NCBI GenBank assembly: GCA_947247005.1 | Contig: OX365952.1 | Location: 6,036,501 to 6,100,500, forward strand | Direction: 5' to 3' | From: Spisula solida | Taxonomy: Eukaryota > Mollusca > Bivalvia > Venerida > Mactridae | DNA length: 64,000 nt | Shown: positions 23,707 through 35,096 of the stretch, piece by piece | Position numbering within the stretch: position 1 is the first letter of the stretch | Layout of the letters: each line of letters begins with the position of its first letter | Translations under genes and position numbers: made by a program | Notes under the pieces: generated by a model | Seen by the model: only the letters and a program-made list of their open reading frames with translations | Databases searched by the model: none | What the model was told of the DNA's origin: nothing

Positions 23707-23849
23707 AAAACCGTTGTATACCGGCTGTTATACAGTTGTTTGCCGTTCTGACGCTTGTTATTAACCACTCAGGCCTACAGCCTTCGTGGTTAATTCCTAC
23801 GCGTCAGAACTCAAACCCATTGTATAACAGCTGGTATACAACGGTTTTT
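23707..23849. repeat. 143-bp hairpin (fold-back) element
   Basis: Arms at 23707-23768 and 23786-23849 are imperfect reverse complements: AAAACCGTTGTATACC pairs with GGTATACAACGGTTTT, and CGTTCTGACGC and TTAACCAC pair further in. A loop of about 17 bp separates them. The shape suits a short MITE-like or fold-back insertion. Confidence 0.8.
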
Positions 23850-24003
23850 CATAACTGATTTCTTAATTATATTATGCTAATTAAAGGTCGAGACTCGTGT
23901 CAAATTCTCTGGACTAGGCTATTATTAAACACAAAACGCGTGCTAAATCCCGTGGAAACGTTCCAATGATTGAGTGTACTGTATTCTGAAAACATACGCT
24001 ATC

Positions 24004-24112
24004 ATTCCAGGCGAATTCGAAGTGTATTCGAGATTAATTCAAAGTATGTTCGAATTTTATTGATTCTTATTCGAATTGTATTCGAAGTATTCCAACTGCA
24101 TTTTGACAAGGC
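24004..24112. repeat. GAATTCGAA-type dispersed repeat, left part
   Basis: Rich in ATTCGAATTGTATTCGAAG-like words and ending TTTTGACAAGGCT. Matches 34945-34996, where the continuation is uninterrupted; here about 1 kb intervenes before the matching continuation at 25138. Confidence 0.6.
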
Positions 24113-25137
24113 TTCTATGTAATAGGGTGCACTTTATATGTTGTATTTTGAGATTAGGAAGAAAGACAACTCTGCCTAATTTGTGTCTAATTGTGATTGG
24201 ATTACTTCCCTTGGACCATTTGGTTTTATATGTTCATTCAACCATTGTCTTCCCGCTCTTAATGCTTAATCCTTTAATTTGGTCAGCTGACTTCTTTGTG
24301 TGAAAGGTATTTCAATCAGTGGACAGAAAGAATTTGAAGAGTGCAGTTGTTTCTGATGAATATTTGGTTTGTCAGCAGAGATTGATTGGATGTGTATGTA
24401 TGATTTGTCCCTTTGTATGATTTGTCCATTGGTATTTATGGTTTCTGACTTTATAGTGATTTAGAACCCTGAGTTGTGATTACTTTATTTAGACTTTGTA
24501 ATTGTTAGACAGGTACATCTTTGCACCTGCATTCATATTCAAGATGGCAGTACATTAATAGTATATTAATACCTAATTGATTACCCCTAGTGCTAATGAT
24601 ATGAAACACCAGCAATACCCTATCTGTTCACCATGTTTATTAATATTGCAGTATTCAACACTGAGAAAGATGAGTGTGTTATAAGAGTGTGTGACTAAGA
24701 ATACAGTCGGAAGAGCCTAATCCACAATTGGTAGGTTTACCTGTGTGAATGTATCTGTGATGTATATGTGATGTATTTGTAATGTATCTGTATCTGTAAT
24801 GTATCTGTAATTGTAATGTTTTAATAGTAATATAATTTGTATGTCGGCCACTAGATTGGAGTCATTGGAATAGCCCAGTCATGACTGCATTGTGCAGTAT
24901 TATATGTATTAATGTATGTATTGATTAACCTGTAAATATTGTCATGACCTTGTATTTAATATTGTTCATATTGTGAATTGCAGGGCTTTGAGGTTGAGGT
25001 TGAAGTTGAGACTAGTAATAATAGATAGTATAACTGGAACTTTGTGTTTTGCTTATATTGGGTCCTGAACCCACCTTTCCATAGTGGTACCACAAAGGGT
25101 TATCCACCACCCGGTACTTGACACTATAACATCTATA
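24113..25137. mobile_element. ~1-kb insertion splitting the GAATTCGAA repeat
   Basis: Inferred by comparison with 34945-35030, where the two flanks are contiguous. The ends show only weak inverted similarity (TATGTAATAGGGTGC against TAGATGTTATAGTGTC), so the element type is unknown. Inside lies a small TGTATCTG tandem cluster at 24745-24815. No domain was recognised in any frame. Confidence 0.4.
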
Positions 25138-25200
25138 AGTTCGGTCAATTCGAATTATCATTCAAAATATGTTTCGAATTATTATTCTTTCTTCATTCCT
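25138..25200. repeat. GAATTCGAA-type dispersed repeat, right part
   Basis: TCGGTCAATTCGAATTATCA matches 35009-35030 and continues the repeat interrupted at 24112. Confidence 0.5.
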
Positions 25201-26034
25201 ACTGATTCGGGCCTATTCCGACTGATTCGAGATTCGTGTGATTGGGGTATGAAGATTGCTTTATATGGTGAGTTTTGAGAAAAAATAATTTCCCCCGAAA
25301 AATGTAATCACATCAGCAATCGCCACGAAGAAATAACTTAAATATATTCTAACACTTCGAACATTTTATAATTTAGATTAAGTGATACAGATGTCGTGTA
25401 AATTATAATATATATCATTTTATATTCGAATGCCGATACATAGCGATTTCCTCGTATTTAGTAAACATATTTCCTTTGTAACGTGTATTAAAATTGTGTA
25501 TATTTCATTTTGTGTTATGTAATTGTTTCCCAACAAAGATGTACATGTACGTGTATAACATCATTCGCAAACGTCATCTGTTAAAAATTAATTGCGGATA
25601 TTAACATTGCAAATTCTCTAACACAATCCGCCTTTACAATTTCTGAGTTTAGTTTAAGCTTTAAAATGGTTTTTAATTTTAGTGTTGATTTTATTTTTTA
25701 TGGCCGCGATCTTTATTCCTGAGGTCCAGTTTATTTTAAGCGTTTTCTTAACTTCTGTAGCCAATTATATTCATTACCTCGGAATTGATCTATAACGTAA
25801 TTACATAATTACCTTCCTGAATTTGTACATCCATAATGCTTCTTAAATTGTATTCCGCCATTTTGCCACAATAATTCGAACCTTAAGAGTGAAGATAGTA
25901 TTAACTACGATAAACATTATATATGTTTAGGTCAAATAAAATATTGAAGTTGAAGTTGAAGTGATAATAAATTGTGCTAAATATGTTATCAATTCTTTAT
26001 TTGTAGGTACGTTTATTTCAAATGGATATACCAT
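25201..26034. other. Unassigned AT-rich stretch
   Basis: No gene or clear repeat recognised. A short TTGAAGTTGAAGTTGAAG run sits near 25945. Confidence 0.3.
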
Positions 26035-26037
26035 TTA

Positions 26038-27007
26038 GGCGAGTCCCAACTCTTATTTTTTTCTGTACAAGAGGTATCAAACACCTGATTTTGTATGAAG
26101 AACACAACCATGATAGTGATTATGCAAACCCATAACAGTTTTGCTCGGGTAGTTTTAAAGATATTTTTAGATTTCGGCGACCCCCTCCCTAAAAACTGAT
26201 ATTTTGCATTTCACCGAAAAAGTTTGTCATTTAGTTACATGAAACTTGGCATGCACGAAATTTCGTATACTTGGAATAACGTTTGTTTTAGACTAAGCAT
26301 ATTTTATGTATTTTTAAATGATATTTAAAATAGGTGATTTTCCATTTTTAAGTTATACGAAAAAAATAGTTGAACAACATGCTGTTTTCTTACATGCAAC
26401 TAGTAGAGTAACTATTATAGAAGTTTTATACCAAATTTCATGGCAGTTGCTCGGCTAGATTTGTTTAATTGACACTTGATTTCGGAAATGTCGAAAACCA
26501 GGAGAGTTTACAAAATACATCAACGTTTTGAATACGTTGTATCCAGTTTTCGCGATAATTTGTTTTTGAAAAATGTGTATATTTAAAGATGAGCCCGTGA
26601 TCTTTTGCATTAGCTAGTCTATATTCTTACGAAATAAATGCAAAAGAATCTTCTTCTAAAGTAGTCGAGATGCTTGCCTCGACAAATAATAAAACTCGGA
26701 TAAAATTTTGTTCGGGCGCATTATATTACGATTCACATACGTTGTAGCTAGTATTCGCGAGTGTTGGTGTTTCAACGTTTGGAATAAATTGAACATAGAA
26801 TTTAAGCTATAGCTTTATTCTGCAAGCTTATTTTAGAATAATTTAGTAATAAATGCACAGCAAATTCGAGATTTTAAGACATGAAACATGCTGACACATC
26901 AATTTTAAGTATTTCGTACTATTTCATCATGGCAGTCAGACGCTTTCAATAGGTCTTATTTACACCGAGTTCTAAACTTCCGAACAACTGAAGAGTTGGG
27001 AATCACC
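26038..27007. mobile_element. Harbinger-like non-autonomous TIR element (970 bp)
   Basis: The left end GGCGAGTCCCAACTCTT and the reverse complement of the right end GGTGATTCCCAACTCTT match at 15 of 17 positions. TTA flanks both sides (26035-26037 and 27008-27010). A TWA target duplication and TIRs starting with GG are typical of PIF/Harbinger elements. The interior is AT-rich with no transposase frame. Confidence 0.6.
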
Positions 27008-27189
27008 TTAAGATAATAGAAAATTGGAAAGGGTATAACAAGTACTCAACGTCTTGCGGCCTAACTATTCCATGTTAAATTGTATACACTCTGTGCGTTT
27101 GAAAGTACTTCAGTGAATCGGCAAAAGGCACTTGATTTACTGTTAACGAAACATCAAAGCTCCAACAAAACATAACGGGACCGTTTTAT

Positions 27190-27360
27190 CAACGTACTTA
27201 CGAACGTTCTTTTCGTAAGAATTGCGTACGAATTGCGTACGAACTTCGTACGAACGTATAAGCGTTTTATCAATATTTTCGTACGAACGAAGACGCTAAG
27301 AATTCGTAAGAATGCAGCCAAAAGCTACGAATGGTCAGAGGCACTCGTAGCGTTCGTAAA
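27190..27360. repeat. CGTACGAA-word cluster
   Basis: Repeated CGTACGAA, GAATTGCGTACG and TTCGTAAG words, many self-complementary, in about 170 bp. It resembles in style the CpG-rich elements at 43735 and 60912, though no direct alignment is clear. Confidence 0.5.
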
Positions 27361-27886
27361 TATGGCTGCCGAAACTTTTTTTAAACTGTTGTGAATTCTT
27401 TTTTTGACGATTTAACCGTTGAAACGGTTGATGTTTCAATTATACTGCACCGGTATCGACGTGTAAACTTTGTGAGCGTTCAGACGACTCGAATGATGTC
27501 AGCAGATCTGTCTGCAAGATGATAAAGTTGCAGTGAAACCCCGAATCAAAAGGTTATGTTTGTTTATGTTTCTTTTTGTCATATATTGAACATATTAAAG
27601 TTCCATTACATCGAGTATCCGTGCCAAACTAATAACAAGAGCTTTCTTCAGCGAGTTGATGTCATTGTCAACAAAGATCTACTTTCAGTTTTATTTTGAA
27701 GTTTGGCACTTTCAACAAGTAGATCTTTAAATGTACCAGTATAAAATTTGGTAAACTTGTTGATGCAATATGACCCTACTCCCTATTTTAAGGGCCAACC
27801 AATAGGGGACCAATGTGTGGCAGCTGTGGCTTAAGTCAAACTCATGGCCCGAGTCCCCCCGAACATGAGACAAGGATCTACCGTCT
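27361..27886. other. Unassigned stretch
   Basis: No gene recognised. A 12-bp inverted pair AAAGATCTACTT/AAGTAGATCTTT with a ~30-bp loop lies at about 27676-27729. Confidence 0.35.
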
Positions 27887-28316
27887 GAGCTGAACAGGCA
27901 AGAATCTCACCTATAACACTACACTCCCCCTTAGAGCTGAACAGGCAAGCATCTCGACCCATAACACTACACTCCCCCTTAGAGTTGAACAGGCAAGAAT
28001 CTCGACCCATAACACTACACTCCCCCTTAGAGCTGAACAGGCAAGAATCTCACCCATAACACTTCACTTCCCCTTAGAGCTGAACAGGCAAGAATCTCAC
28101 CCATAACACTACACTCCCCCTTAGAGCTGAACAGGCAAGCATCTCGACCCATAACACTACACTCCCCCTTAGAGCTGAACAGACAAGCATCTCACCCCAT
28201 AACACTACACTCCCCCTTACGAGCTGAACAGGCAAGCATCTTGACCCATAACACTACACTCCCCCTTAGAGCTGAACAGGCAAGCATCTCACCCTATAAC
28301 ACTACACTCCCCCTTA
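27887..28316. repeat. 48-bp minisatellite, nine copies
   Basis: The unit starts GAGCTGAACAGGCAAG and ends ACACTACACTCCCCCTTA. Nine copies are nearly identical; variation is confined mainly to the middle (AAGAATCTCACC against AAGCATCTCGACC). There is no change of spacer sequence as in CRISPR. Confidence 0.9.
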
Positions 28317-28753
28317 TGACATTGCAACCACGAGCCGCCAAACACCTGTCATCAGCATTATATAAATCTTTCTGCGGGTTGGGAGTTTAATTGACTGGTG
28401 CAATATAACTGGACCTATTCTATAAATATTAGTATAAAATTGTATGTAAACTCCCTGATTATAAGAACTGCTTTGACCTCCCTCCCACCCCCGAGCTATT
28501 CATGGATCCGCACATGAATTGACGAGACAGGTGCCTTGATCTGGTCTTTGATTACAGGTTTGACTAGAACAGTATATACATGATCGTGGTAGGTGTGTTG
28601 TGGTGTATCAAAAAAAATATTTCATGTGCCCATAAGGCTTATTGGACGATACTAAAGACGTGTTTGATGGCGCGATTTCTTTGACAAATTCTTCGAAAAT
28701 TTAGTTCATGAATTTGACTCACTGTTTCGCCAAACTGTCCTAAAAGTATGTTC
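28317..28753. other. Unassigned stretch between minisatellites
   Basis: No gene or repeat recognised. Confidence 0.3.
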
Positions 28754-29541
28754 GTGAAGTTGGCAGGCTAGCGGCCTAGCGGCCTAACAGCGTGAAGTTG
28801 GCGGCCTAGCGGCCTAGCGGCCTAGCAGCGTGAAGTTGGCGGCCTAGCAGCCTAGCGGCCTAGCAGCGTGAAGTTGGCGGCCTAGCAGCCTAGCGGCCTA
28901 GCAGCGTGAAGTTGGCGGCCTAGCGGCCTAGCAGCGTGAAGTTGGCGGCCTAGCAGCCTAGCGGCCTAGCAGCGTGAAGTTGGCGGCCTAGCAGCCTAGC
29001 GGCCTAGCAGCGTGAAGTTGGCGGCCTAGCAGCCTAGCGGCCTAGCAGCGTGAAGTTGGCGGCCTAGCGGCCTAGCGGCCTAGCGGCCTAGCGGCCTAGC
29101 GATCCAGCGGCCTAACAAAGTTGGCAGACGAAAAAAAAAAAATTGTGAAGTTGGCGGCCTAGCGGCCTAGCGGCCTAGCGGCCCAGCGGCTTAGCGGCCT
29201 AGCGATCCAGCGGCCTAACAAAGTTGGCAGACGAAAAAAAAAAATGTGAAGTTGGCGGCCTAGCGGCCTAGCGGCCTAGCGATCCAGCGGCCTAACAAAG
29301 TTGGCAGTCGAAAAAAAAAAAAAAAAAAATATGTGAAGTTGGCGGCCTAGCGGCCCAGCGGCCTAGCGATCCAGCGGCCTAACAAAGTTGGCAGTCGAAA
29401 AAAAAATTGTGAAGTTGGCGGCCTAGCGGCCTAGCGGCCCAGCGGCCCAGCGGCCTAGCGGCCTAGCGATCCAGCGGCCTAACAAAGTTGGCAGTCGAAA
29501 ATTTTTTTAAAAATTGTGAAGTTGGCGGCCTAGCGGCCTAA
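28754..29541. repeat. Nested GC-rich satellite built on GCGGCCTAG
   Basis: Three levels are visible. A 9-bp GCGGCCTAG word repeats. In the first part (28754-29060) it is packed into a ~38-bp unit opening GAAGTTGGCG. In the second part (29060-29541) a longer unit adds GATCCAGCGGCCTAACAAAG, TTGGCAG(A/T)CG and a poly-A run of variable length (about 8-18 A). GC content contrasts sharply with the surroundings. Confidence 0.9.
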
Positions 29542-29640
29542 TGATGTTGTTGTTTTTGTGCGTCCATGTGTGTGTGCGTGCTTGCGTGCTTGCGTGCTTG
29601 TGTGCGTGTGTATTGGTGCGTGCGTGTTTGTTTATTTCGG
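29542..29640. repeat. TG/GTGCTTGC-rich simple repeat
   Basis: Repeated GTGCGTGCTTGCGTGCTTG-like text. Any ORF across it is a simple-repeat artefact. Confidence 0.7.
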
Positions 29641-29789
29641 GTTCAACCTCGAAATCTATGTATTTCACAAAAATGTTTTTGAAGTAGTTTGTATACATGC
29701 TATGGATATTTATAACATAACATCCTGTTTTCACTGACTCTTGTAATAGTTTAATATTAATATTTTCCGTGTCTTTATTCTAAATTTCA

Positions 29790-29905
29790 TATTCTCTTCA
29801 CCTGTCAAGTTCATTTATGCATGTATTTATAATGTATGATGATAATGAGCTGTACAGCTCAAGTCTGAAAATAATGTTCTGTTCTGTTCTGTTCTGTTCT
29901 GATAA
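29790..29905 (+). mobile_element. Probable LINE 3' tail with (TTCTG)5
   Basis: AATGAGCTGTACAGCTCAAG followed by AATAATG and five TTCTG repeats (about 29876-29900). Short tandem tails of this type end many invertebrate LINE insertions. No coding remnant lies upstream. Confidence 0.4.
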
Positions 29906-30135
29906 TTAATCTCGCGACTGGTCAATAACATGCTGCTGCTGATAATGACCTATCATGCTGAGACCACTCAGATCAAAGGGAGCTCCATTTGGAGCTCTTT
30001 CCTGACCACTGTATATATGAGTGTATTGGCCGTGGGAAATTCAACATTCCATCTACGTCATCATTCAATGAGATCTCATTCCTTCATAATTTCTTTATAG
30101 GTATTTTTGTAAACAATAAATTGTCACTTTTTAAC

Positions 30136-30554
30136 GTTATGGTAGTGAAACCTGGAAAACAAACAAGAATGTAGAATAAAAACTGCGATGATTTGAGGGA
30201 AGATGTCTCAGAAAGATCTTGAGAATACATCGGCTCCAAGTTATATCTAAAAAGGAAGTAACAGGAAGAACTGGAATTGGGGATATAAACACAGAGATAA
30301 GACGCAGACGATGGAGATGGATAGGACATGTCATGAGAATGGACAATACAAGGCATACTAAAACAGCTATCAGATGGACACCACAAGGGCAGAGAAAAAG
30401 AGGAAGACCGAAAGGAACATGGAGAAGAACCGTAGAGTCAGAGATGAAAATAATGGGAACGACCTGGGATACAACAGAGAGGAAAGCCCAAAACAGATGT
30501 AGGTGGAGAGCAGCTGTGGAAGCCTTATGCACTCAAGAGTGCGAAGATGACTAA
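30136..30554 (+). pseudogene. Non-LTR retrotransposon RT C-terminus remnant
   Basis: The start encodes YGSETWKTNK, the motif just after the RT domain in many non-LTR elements, then hits a stop near 30175. After a frame change, 30219-30554 encodes RRRWRWIGHVMRM, TAIRWTPQGQRKRGRPKGTW and a tryptophan-containing tail. This WIGHV/GKRKRGRPKTTWRR signature marks the C-terminus of a large family of invertebrate LINE polyproteins. I would place it near RTE-type elements, with low certainty. At least one frame break and 5' truncation make it a fossil. Confidence 0.75.
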
Positions 30555-30599
30555 GTAAGTAGGTTTGAAACTGAAGTTATAATTTATGTGGAGCCAATT

Positions 30600-30760
30600 G
30601 TAAGAGATCTAGGTTTACTTTCCTGTGATGATTATAGTCGGACTGTTATTTCATATAGAGATTGTAGATCCTCCTCGATTTTATTGGGACCTACATCATA
30701 TATCGTACATCCTGCATTTTAATGCATTTTTTTCAAAGATTCCAGTTCTATTATCACTGT
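30600..30760. repeat. Dispersed repeat shared with 35920-36350
   Basis: TATAGTCGGACTGTTATTTC and later CATCCTGCATTTTAATGC match 35922-35945 and about 36315-36345. The 36-kb copy has about 320 bp inserted between the two matching blocks. Confidence 0.5.
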
Positions 30761-30761
30761 A

Positions 30762-31105
30762 GACTCGAATCAGCAACTGCGAACCGGCAACCAGCAGCCA
30801 ATTTACATTTAATTTGAGGATCGAATTTGCAACTGCAAACCGACAGTAGACTAGTAGAGTGCGAACAGGCAATCAGCTACCTCGAATCGGCAACTGCGAA
30901 CCAGCAACCAGCAGTCAATTCAAATTTTATTAGAGGATCGAACTGTTAACTGCCAATCGAAAGCCAGCTTTCAATTAGATTTTCATTGTAGATTCGCATC
31001 AACTGCTGCGAACTGGCAGCCAGCAGCAAATTCAAATTTCACTAGAGGATCGAATTGGCAAGTGCGAACCGGCCACCAGCAGCCAATTCAAATTTCACTA
31101 GATTT
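30762..31105. repeat. Six degenerate ~56-62-bp tandem repeats
   Basis: Copies start near 30762, 30818, 30880, 30934, 30990 and 31044. Each contains TCGAATTGGCAACTGCGAAC followed by CAGCAGCCAATTCAAATT-like text, with substantial divergence. Confidence 0.7.
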
Positions 31106-31366
31106 TTCTATATACTGTGTGAATTTCAGCTATTTATTTTCGTTATCTATAATTGATAAATAATAAAATTCATAATTTATTTATTTATCAGAGTCTCATC
31201 TATAGTTACAACATATATTGCACCCAACATAACACACACATCATATATAGCCACTCTTATTAAGAGTTATAAGCGACAGTATCTACATTATAATAAAACA
31301 TCTAATTATCACAAGGTTCATGTACCGTATATAAAAATCCGATATTACACATTTTAACATAGTATA

Positions 31367-32595
31367 CACTTGACGAATGTTCTAAGTACACACTTTTAGA
31401 ACTAGAATAAATCAGGAACATAATCATATCAACTCAATAAAACTGTTAAGATAGCATATGTTGGTGATTGTCTTTAATACAGAAGAAGAAAAACCAAGAT
31501 CTACGTGACAATCATTGATGTGTGACGAAAATGACAATATCACATTTTTCTCGTGCTCACGCCTCAAATATGTGTAAATGTGTTTAAATCATTTCATACA
31601 CGATTAACATTCGACCCCCAAACATAAAGCCATAAAAATAGTTCGTATCATTTCACGCAAATGACGCTTGAGGAGTGCGCAAGTGCTATATTGATGCTTG
31701 AAATTGGCATGCCAATAAGACGGGTAAGATTTAATTCATTAATTGGCTGTTTTGGGGTTCTTAACACATGCACATACTTTTTAGTATGGTTGTTGCATTG
31801 AATTCTCGAAAAAGCTGCATGTTTCTATTGACTCGATTTAAAATTGAGACGTCACATGGCGTTATTTACATTTAGTCCTTAAATTCTTCAAAACAGGTTT
31901 ATGACAACATCTGACTGATGGTTGTATCTCTTAAAGATTGTGAAATAATGTGGAATGGTTGATTTCAACAGAATAAGTCCATTTATTTGTATGGAGCAAT
32001 TTGAAGTTGAGCATGGAAGTAACTTTCAATAGGCATTTGTCATCCGAATTACTACTACAATTTAACAAAAACTCACTATTTTCGATCAATCATGTATTTT
32101 GTAAGATATGAGCACATTCTTATCACATGGAATTTGATTTTGATGCAATTTCCTATTTAGGTTGCACTATTGAACGCCCGCCTTGTAGCCCGGACCAAAA
32201 TCCGATACAATACGTCTGGGATGAGTTGGGGCGACGCATCCGAGCACGACGGCAACACCAGAACGTACAGGAACTCACAACGAACCCTTTACTAGAACGG
32301 AATGCACTCCAGCAGCAATTGGTACACATCATTATCAATTTAATGCCTGAGAGGATGTCAGGCTATCATCAGGGCACATGGTGGTCATACATAATATTGA
32401 TGTGCGACTTTTTTAAGCAGTGAACTAAATGGTCATTTTCTAGTATGTTGTTATTATATTTCAGAATGGTGATAAACTCAACTTGCTAGACAATAGTTTC
32501 CTGATTCCAATGGTATATTCGATTCACTGATAGGTCTAATACTTTTCCTGTTAAATTAAAATTACAAAGTGTGTACTTAGAACATTCGACTAGTG
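31367..32595 (+). mobile_element. Decayed Tc1/mariner element
   Basis: The left end CACTTGACGAATGTTCTAAG and the reverse complement of the right end CACTAGTCGAATGTTCTAAG differ at 2 of about 27 positions (including the shared continuation TACACAC). TA lies immediately outside both ends (31365-31366 and 32596-32597), the normal Tc1/mariner target duplication. The 1.23-kb interior contains the C-terminal part of a Tc1-like transposase on the plus strand. The region that should encode the N-terminus is unreadable. Confidence 0.75.
32127..32423 (+). pseudogene. Tc1-like transposase C-terminal fragment
   Basis: The frame includes PPCSPDQNPIQYVWDELGRR, then LTTNPLLERNALQQQLVH and a terminal segment. 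It corresponds to the last catalytic block of Tc1-type DDE transposases (SPDLNPIEHVWDELGRR). The final catalytic Glu of NPIE is Gln here, so the fragment is dead even apart from truncation. The first two Asp blocks are not found upstream in any open frame. Confidence 0.8.
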
Positions 32596-32597
32596 TA

Positions 32598-33670
32598 TGT
32601 TTAAAACTGAAATAACAGTTGTTAATCCTTATTAAAATAGAAATTGAAAAATAGAAATTATTAACATACTGAGAGTTATCGTGCACTATAGCGCATATTT
32701 AAGAAATGACTTACGAAATCTACTTGGTTCTAATTTGATTAACAACTGTTCTTCAGACGAACTAAAATATTATAATTTAACGTATGCAATAGTATTGTTT
32801 TCACGCGAAAACATCTGCATCATTTGTAAACGAATAACCGTAGCGATCCGTTTAGCAGTTAGAAGAAAAATTAGACACCTCAACAAGACTACGGACGAAG
32901 GGATTAGCAATTATAATTAAACATAAATTATTGTTTTATTTTAATTACGAACATTATCCATATTTCCGGCTATCAATAAATTACATTTTCATTATCACGA
33001 GTGGTAGTCGGTGTTATGGATTTTTCGCGTATCGCTTATCGCCGAATAGTTAGATTGATTATGCAATAGAGCCATGTTCTCAATATGATTAGATATACTG
33101 GTTCAGTACTACGCTATTTGATTACGTAACAGTTTTTGCAGACGAAAAGGCAGTTCAAAGCACAGGTAATAGTTTTGTAAATACAAAAACTAACCTACAT
33201 ATGCGATTTTAAACACTAATGATAGTAACCTTCATATACAAAGTATACAGGTTACCATACAATGGCTTATCAGTCAATGTTTTGTCCACAGTAGAACGTG
33301 TGATCATGGCATGCATGTTTTAAGTAGTAATTATGAAATCGGTCTATTAATTGACCAAGAAGTACCCGTATGCAACAGAGACATGTTGATGTTAATTCAG
33401 CAAGGCAGTTAACAGAAGTGGAAATTGCTTTGTAAATACTACAAAACACTAGAAATAGGTTTACATTATTTATTGGGATATCTAACTGTCCTGTAGATTG
33501 AGAAATAGGAAGTAGCTCTGTAGTATATATGCTGCAATTGATGAGAACTATTTTGCATGACCGGTCGGTGGTTACGCAATATAACTGACTGACCGATTTA
33601 CTATTGCAAATGTGGCACCGCCTAGCGGCGGCGTAGGAAAAGTACTTTCATCAACTTAAATTGCTTAGTT
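32598..33670. other. Unassigned AT-rich stretch
   Basis: No gene or structural RNA recognised. Short frames (for example 32681-32920) lack domain features. Confidence 0.3.
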
Positions 33671-34020
33671 CATGCGAATAACATCGGTCTTTGTCCCAGT
33701 GCAATAGTTTATTTACCGTAGAAGACAGAAACATCCGAAAGCTTACGCAATCTGTCGTTCGAGACCATGTTTCTGTACCTCGAGAGCCACGGGTGTCTGT
33801 TGCATAAGCAAAGCCCTTCAGTTGTTACGGTCCTGTCAATGCTAAATATTACATAACCCGTAGATAACATATTGGTATATAACAGATATATAGCAGATAA
33901 AGATTGCTCACATTAATTTGACTTTGTCCAATTGTTCGGCACATCCAAATAAATAGAGCATATTTCTTTGTTTAAATTGAATCTAATATACATGTATATC
34001 TCATCATGACATTTGTAACA
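33671..34020. repeat. Dispersed repeat shared with 44516-44640
   Basis: AACATCGGTCTTTGTC...CAATAGTTTATTTACC and later TATATCTCATCATGACATTT match 44520-44635. This copy has about 240 bp between the two matching blocks that the 44-kb copy lacks. Confidence 0.5.
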
Positions 34021-34267
34021 TGTTAAATTCAATTTTTTTTTCATTTTCACGAGCGCGTTGTTTTTGACATATTTTAAAATTATATTTCGTCGTTGTCGTA
34101 TAATGATAATATAATAATAATAATGAACGTCGTTAAAATATCGGTGCACTAGTACCCATAATAGCCTTTTATTACTTCAGAATATCCGAATACGGTTCAT
34201 AAGTAGGGCCCTACTGTTTGTCGTCAGGTGTTTAGTTATAGATATATACGGTGGCCGATTCATGATG

Positions 34268-34447
34268 AGCCCGTTGCCTCACCAAGCCGCTTCCAAAATG
34301 CACTACAGAGCGCTTTCCTACGTCTATCCGAGAGCGCTAGCCGGTAGCTAAATGATATAATTTTTCCGCTTTGTTCGCTGCGTAGCTTTTTTTAAGCAAG
34401 CCGTTTCATAGCAGGGCGCTCGGTAGCGGTTTGGTTAGGTAACGGGC
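34268..34447. mobile_element. Short MITE-like inverted-repeat element
   Basis: GAGCCCGTTGCCTCACCAAG at the left and the reverse complement of the right end GAGCCCGTTACCTAACCAAA match at about 24 of 28 positions. The interior (about 120 bp) has AGAGCGCT words and a T-run. No target duplication is obvious. Confidence 0.6.
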
Positions 34448-35096
34448 TCCTGTTATATAGAGCAGTGCAGACACGTCTCAGTTTCCGTACATTACAGATT
34501 ACTACTGAAAAATCTATACAAGTCTATACAAATCTACAAATCGAGACATTCAAACATGTACCATTTATGCAAACATGTACCACACTCACACGAGGATCGG
34601 AATGGACCAAAATGCCGTACTAATGTAAATTCAAGTTACATTCTTGTATGTTCGAAATGCATTCGGTCTTCATTCCGGGTGCATTTCATGTATACGTATA
34701 GTGGTCATTGAGAATGTGTTCCAAATGCTCTAAACCTAAAATGTGTATTCACTAATATGCTCCAGATCGCACGACGTCGATATCCTAGTAAATGTCGACT
34801 AAAATGTCTAATAAGAGGTGTATTCCTGTGTAATAGAAGTTCATTTTTAAAAGAGTCCGTCTTATTGCGTTTGTATTCGTAGTACATTCAATATATTCCG
34901 GCCAATTCTTGCGACCACTTCGAAAGTATATTCTACTTTTATTTGAATTGCATTCCAAGTATTCGAAGTATTCTAACGGCATTTTGACAAGGCTGCAATA
35001 ATTTTGGTCAATTCGATTTATCATTCGGAATAAGCGCTTTGATTAAACCACACCCATTACTCACTATACCGATGGTTGGCATCGTATCATTGGGTA
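34448..35096. repeat. GAATTGCATTC-type dispersed repeat region
   Basis: Contains the uninterrupted version of the repeat split at 24004-25200: TTGAATTGCATTCCAAGTAT...TTTTGACAAGGCT and then GGTCAATTCGATTTATCATTC (34945-35030). The remainder has related ATTCGGTCTTCATTCC words. Confidence 0.5.

Noticed and set aside
27887..28316. Regular array resembling CRISPR
   Set aside because: The 48-bp units are contiguous and near identical, with no unique spacers and no cas-like genes; this is eukaryotic minisatellite DNA.
29976..30001. GAGCTCCATTTGGAGCTC small palindrome as a regulatory hairpin
   Set aside because: Only about 8-bp arms and no T-run or context; likely chance.
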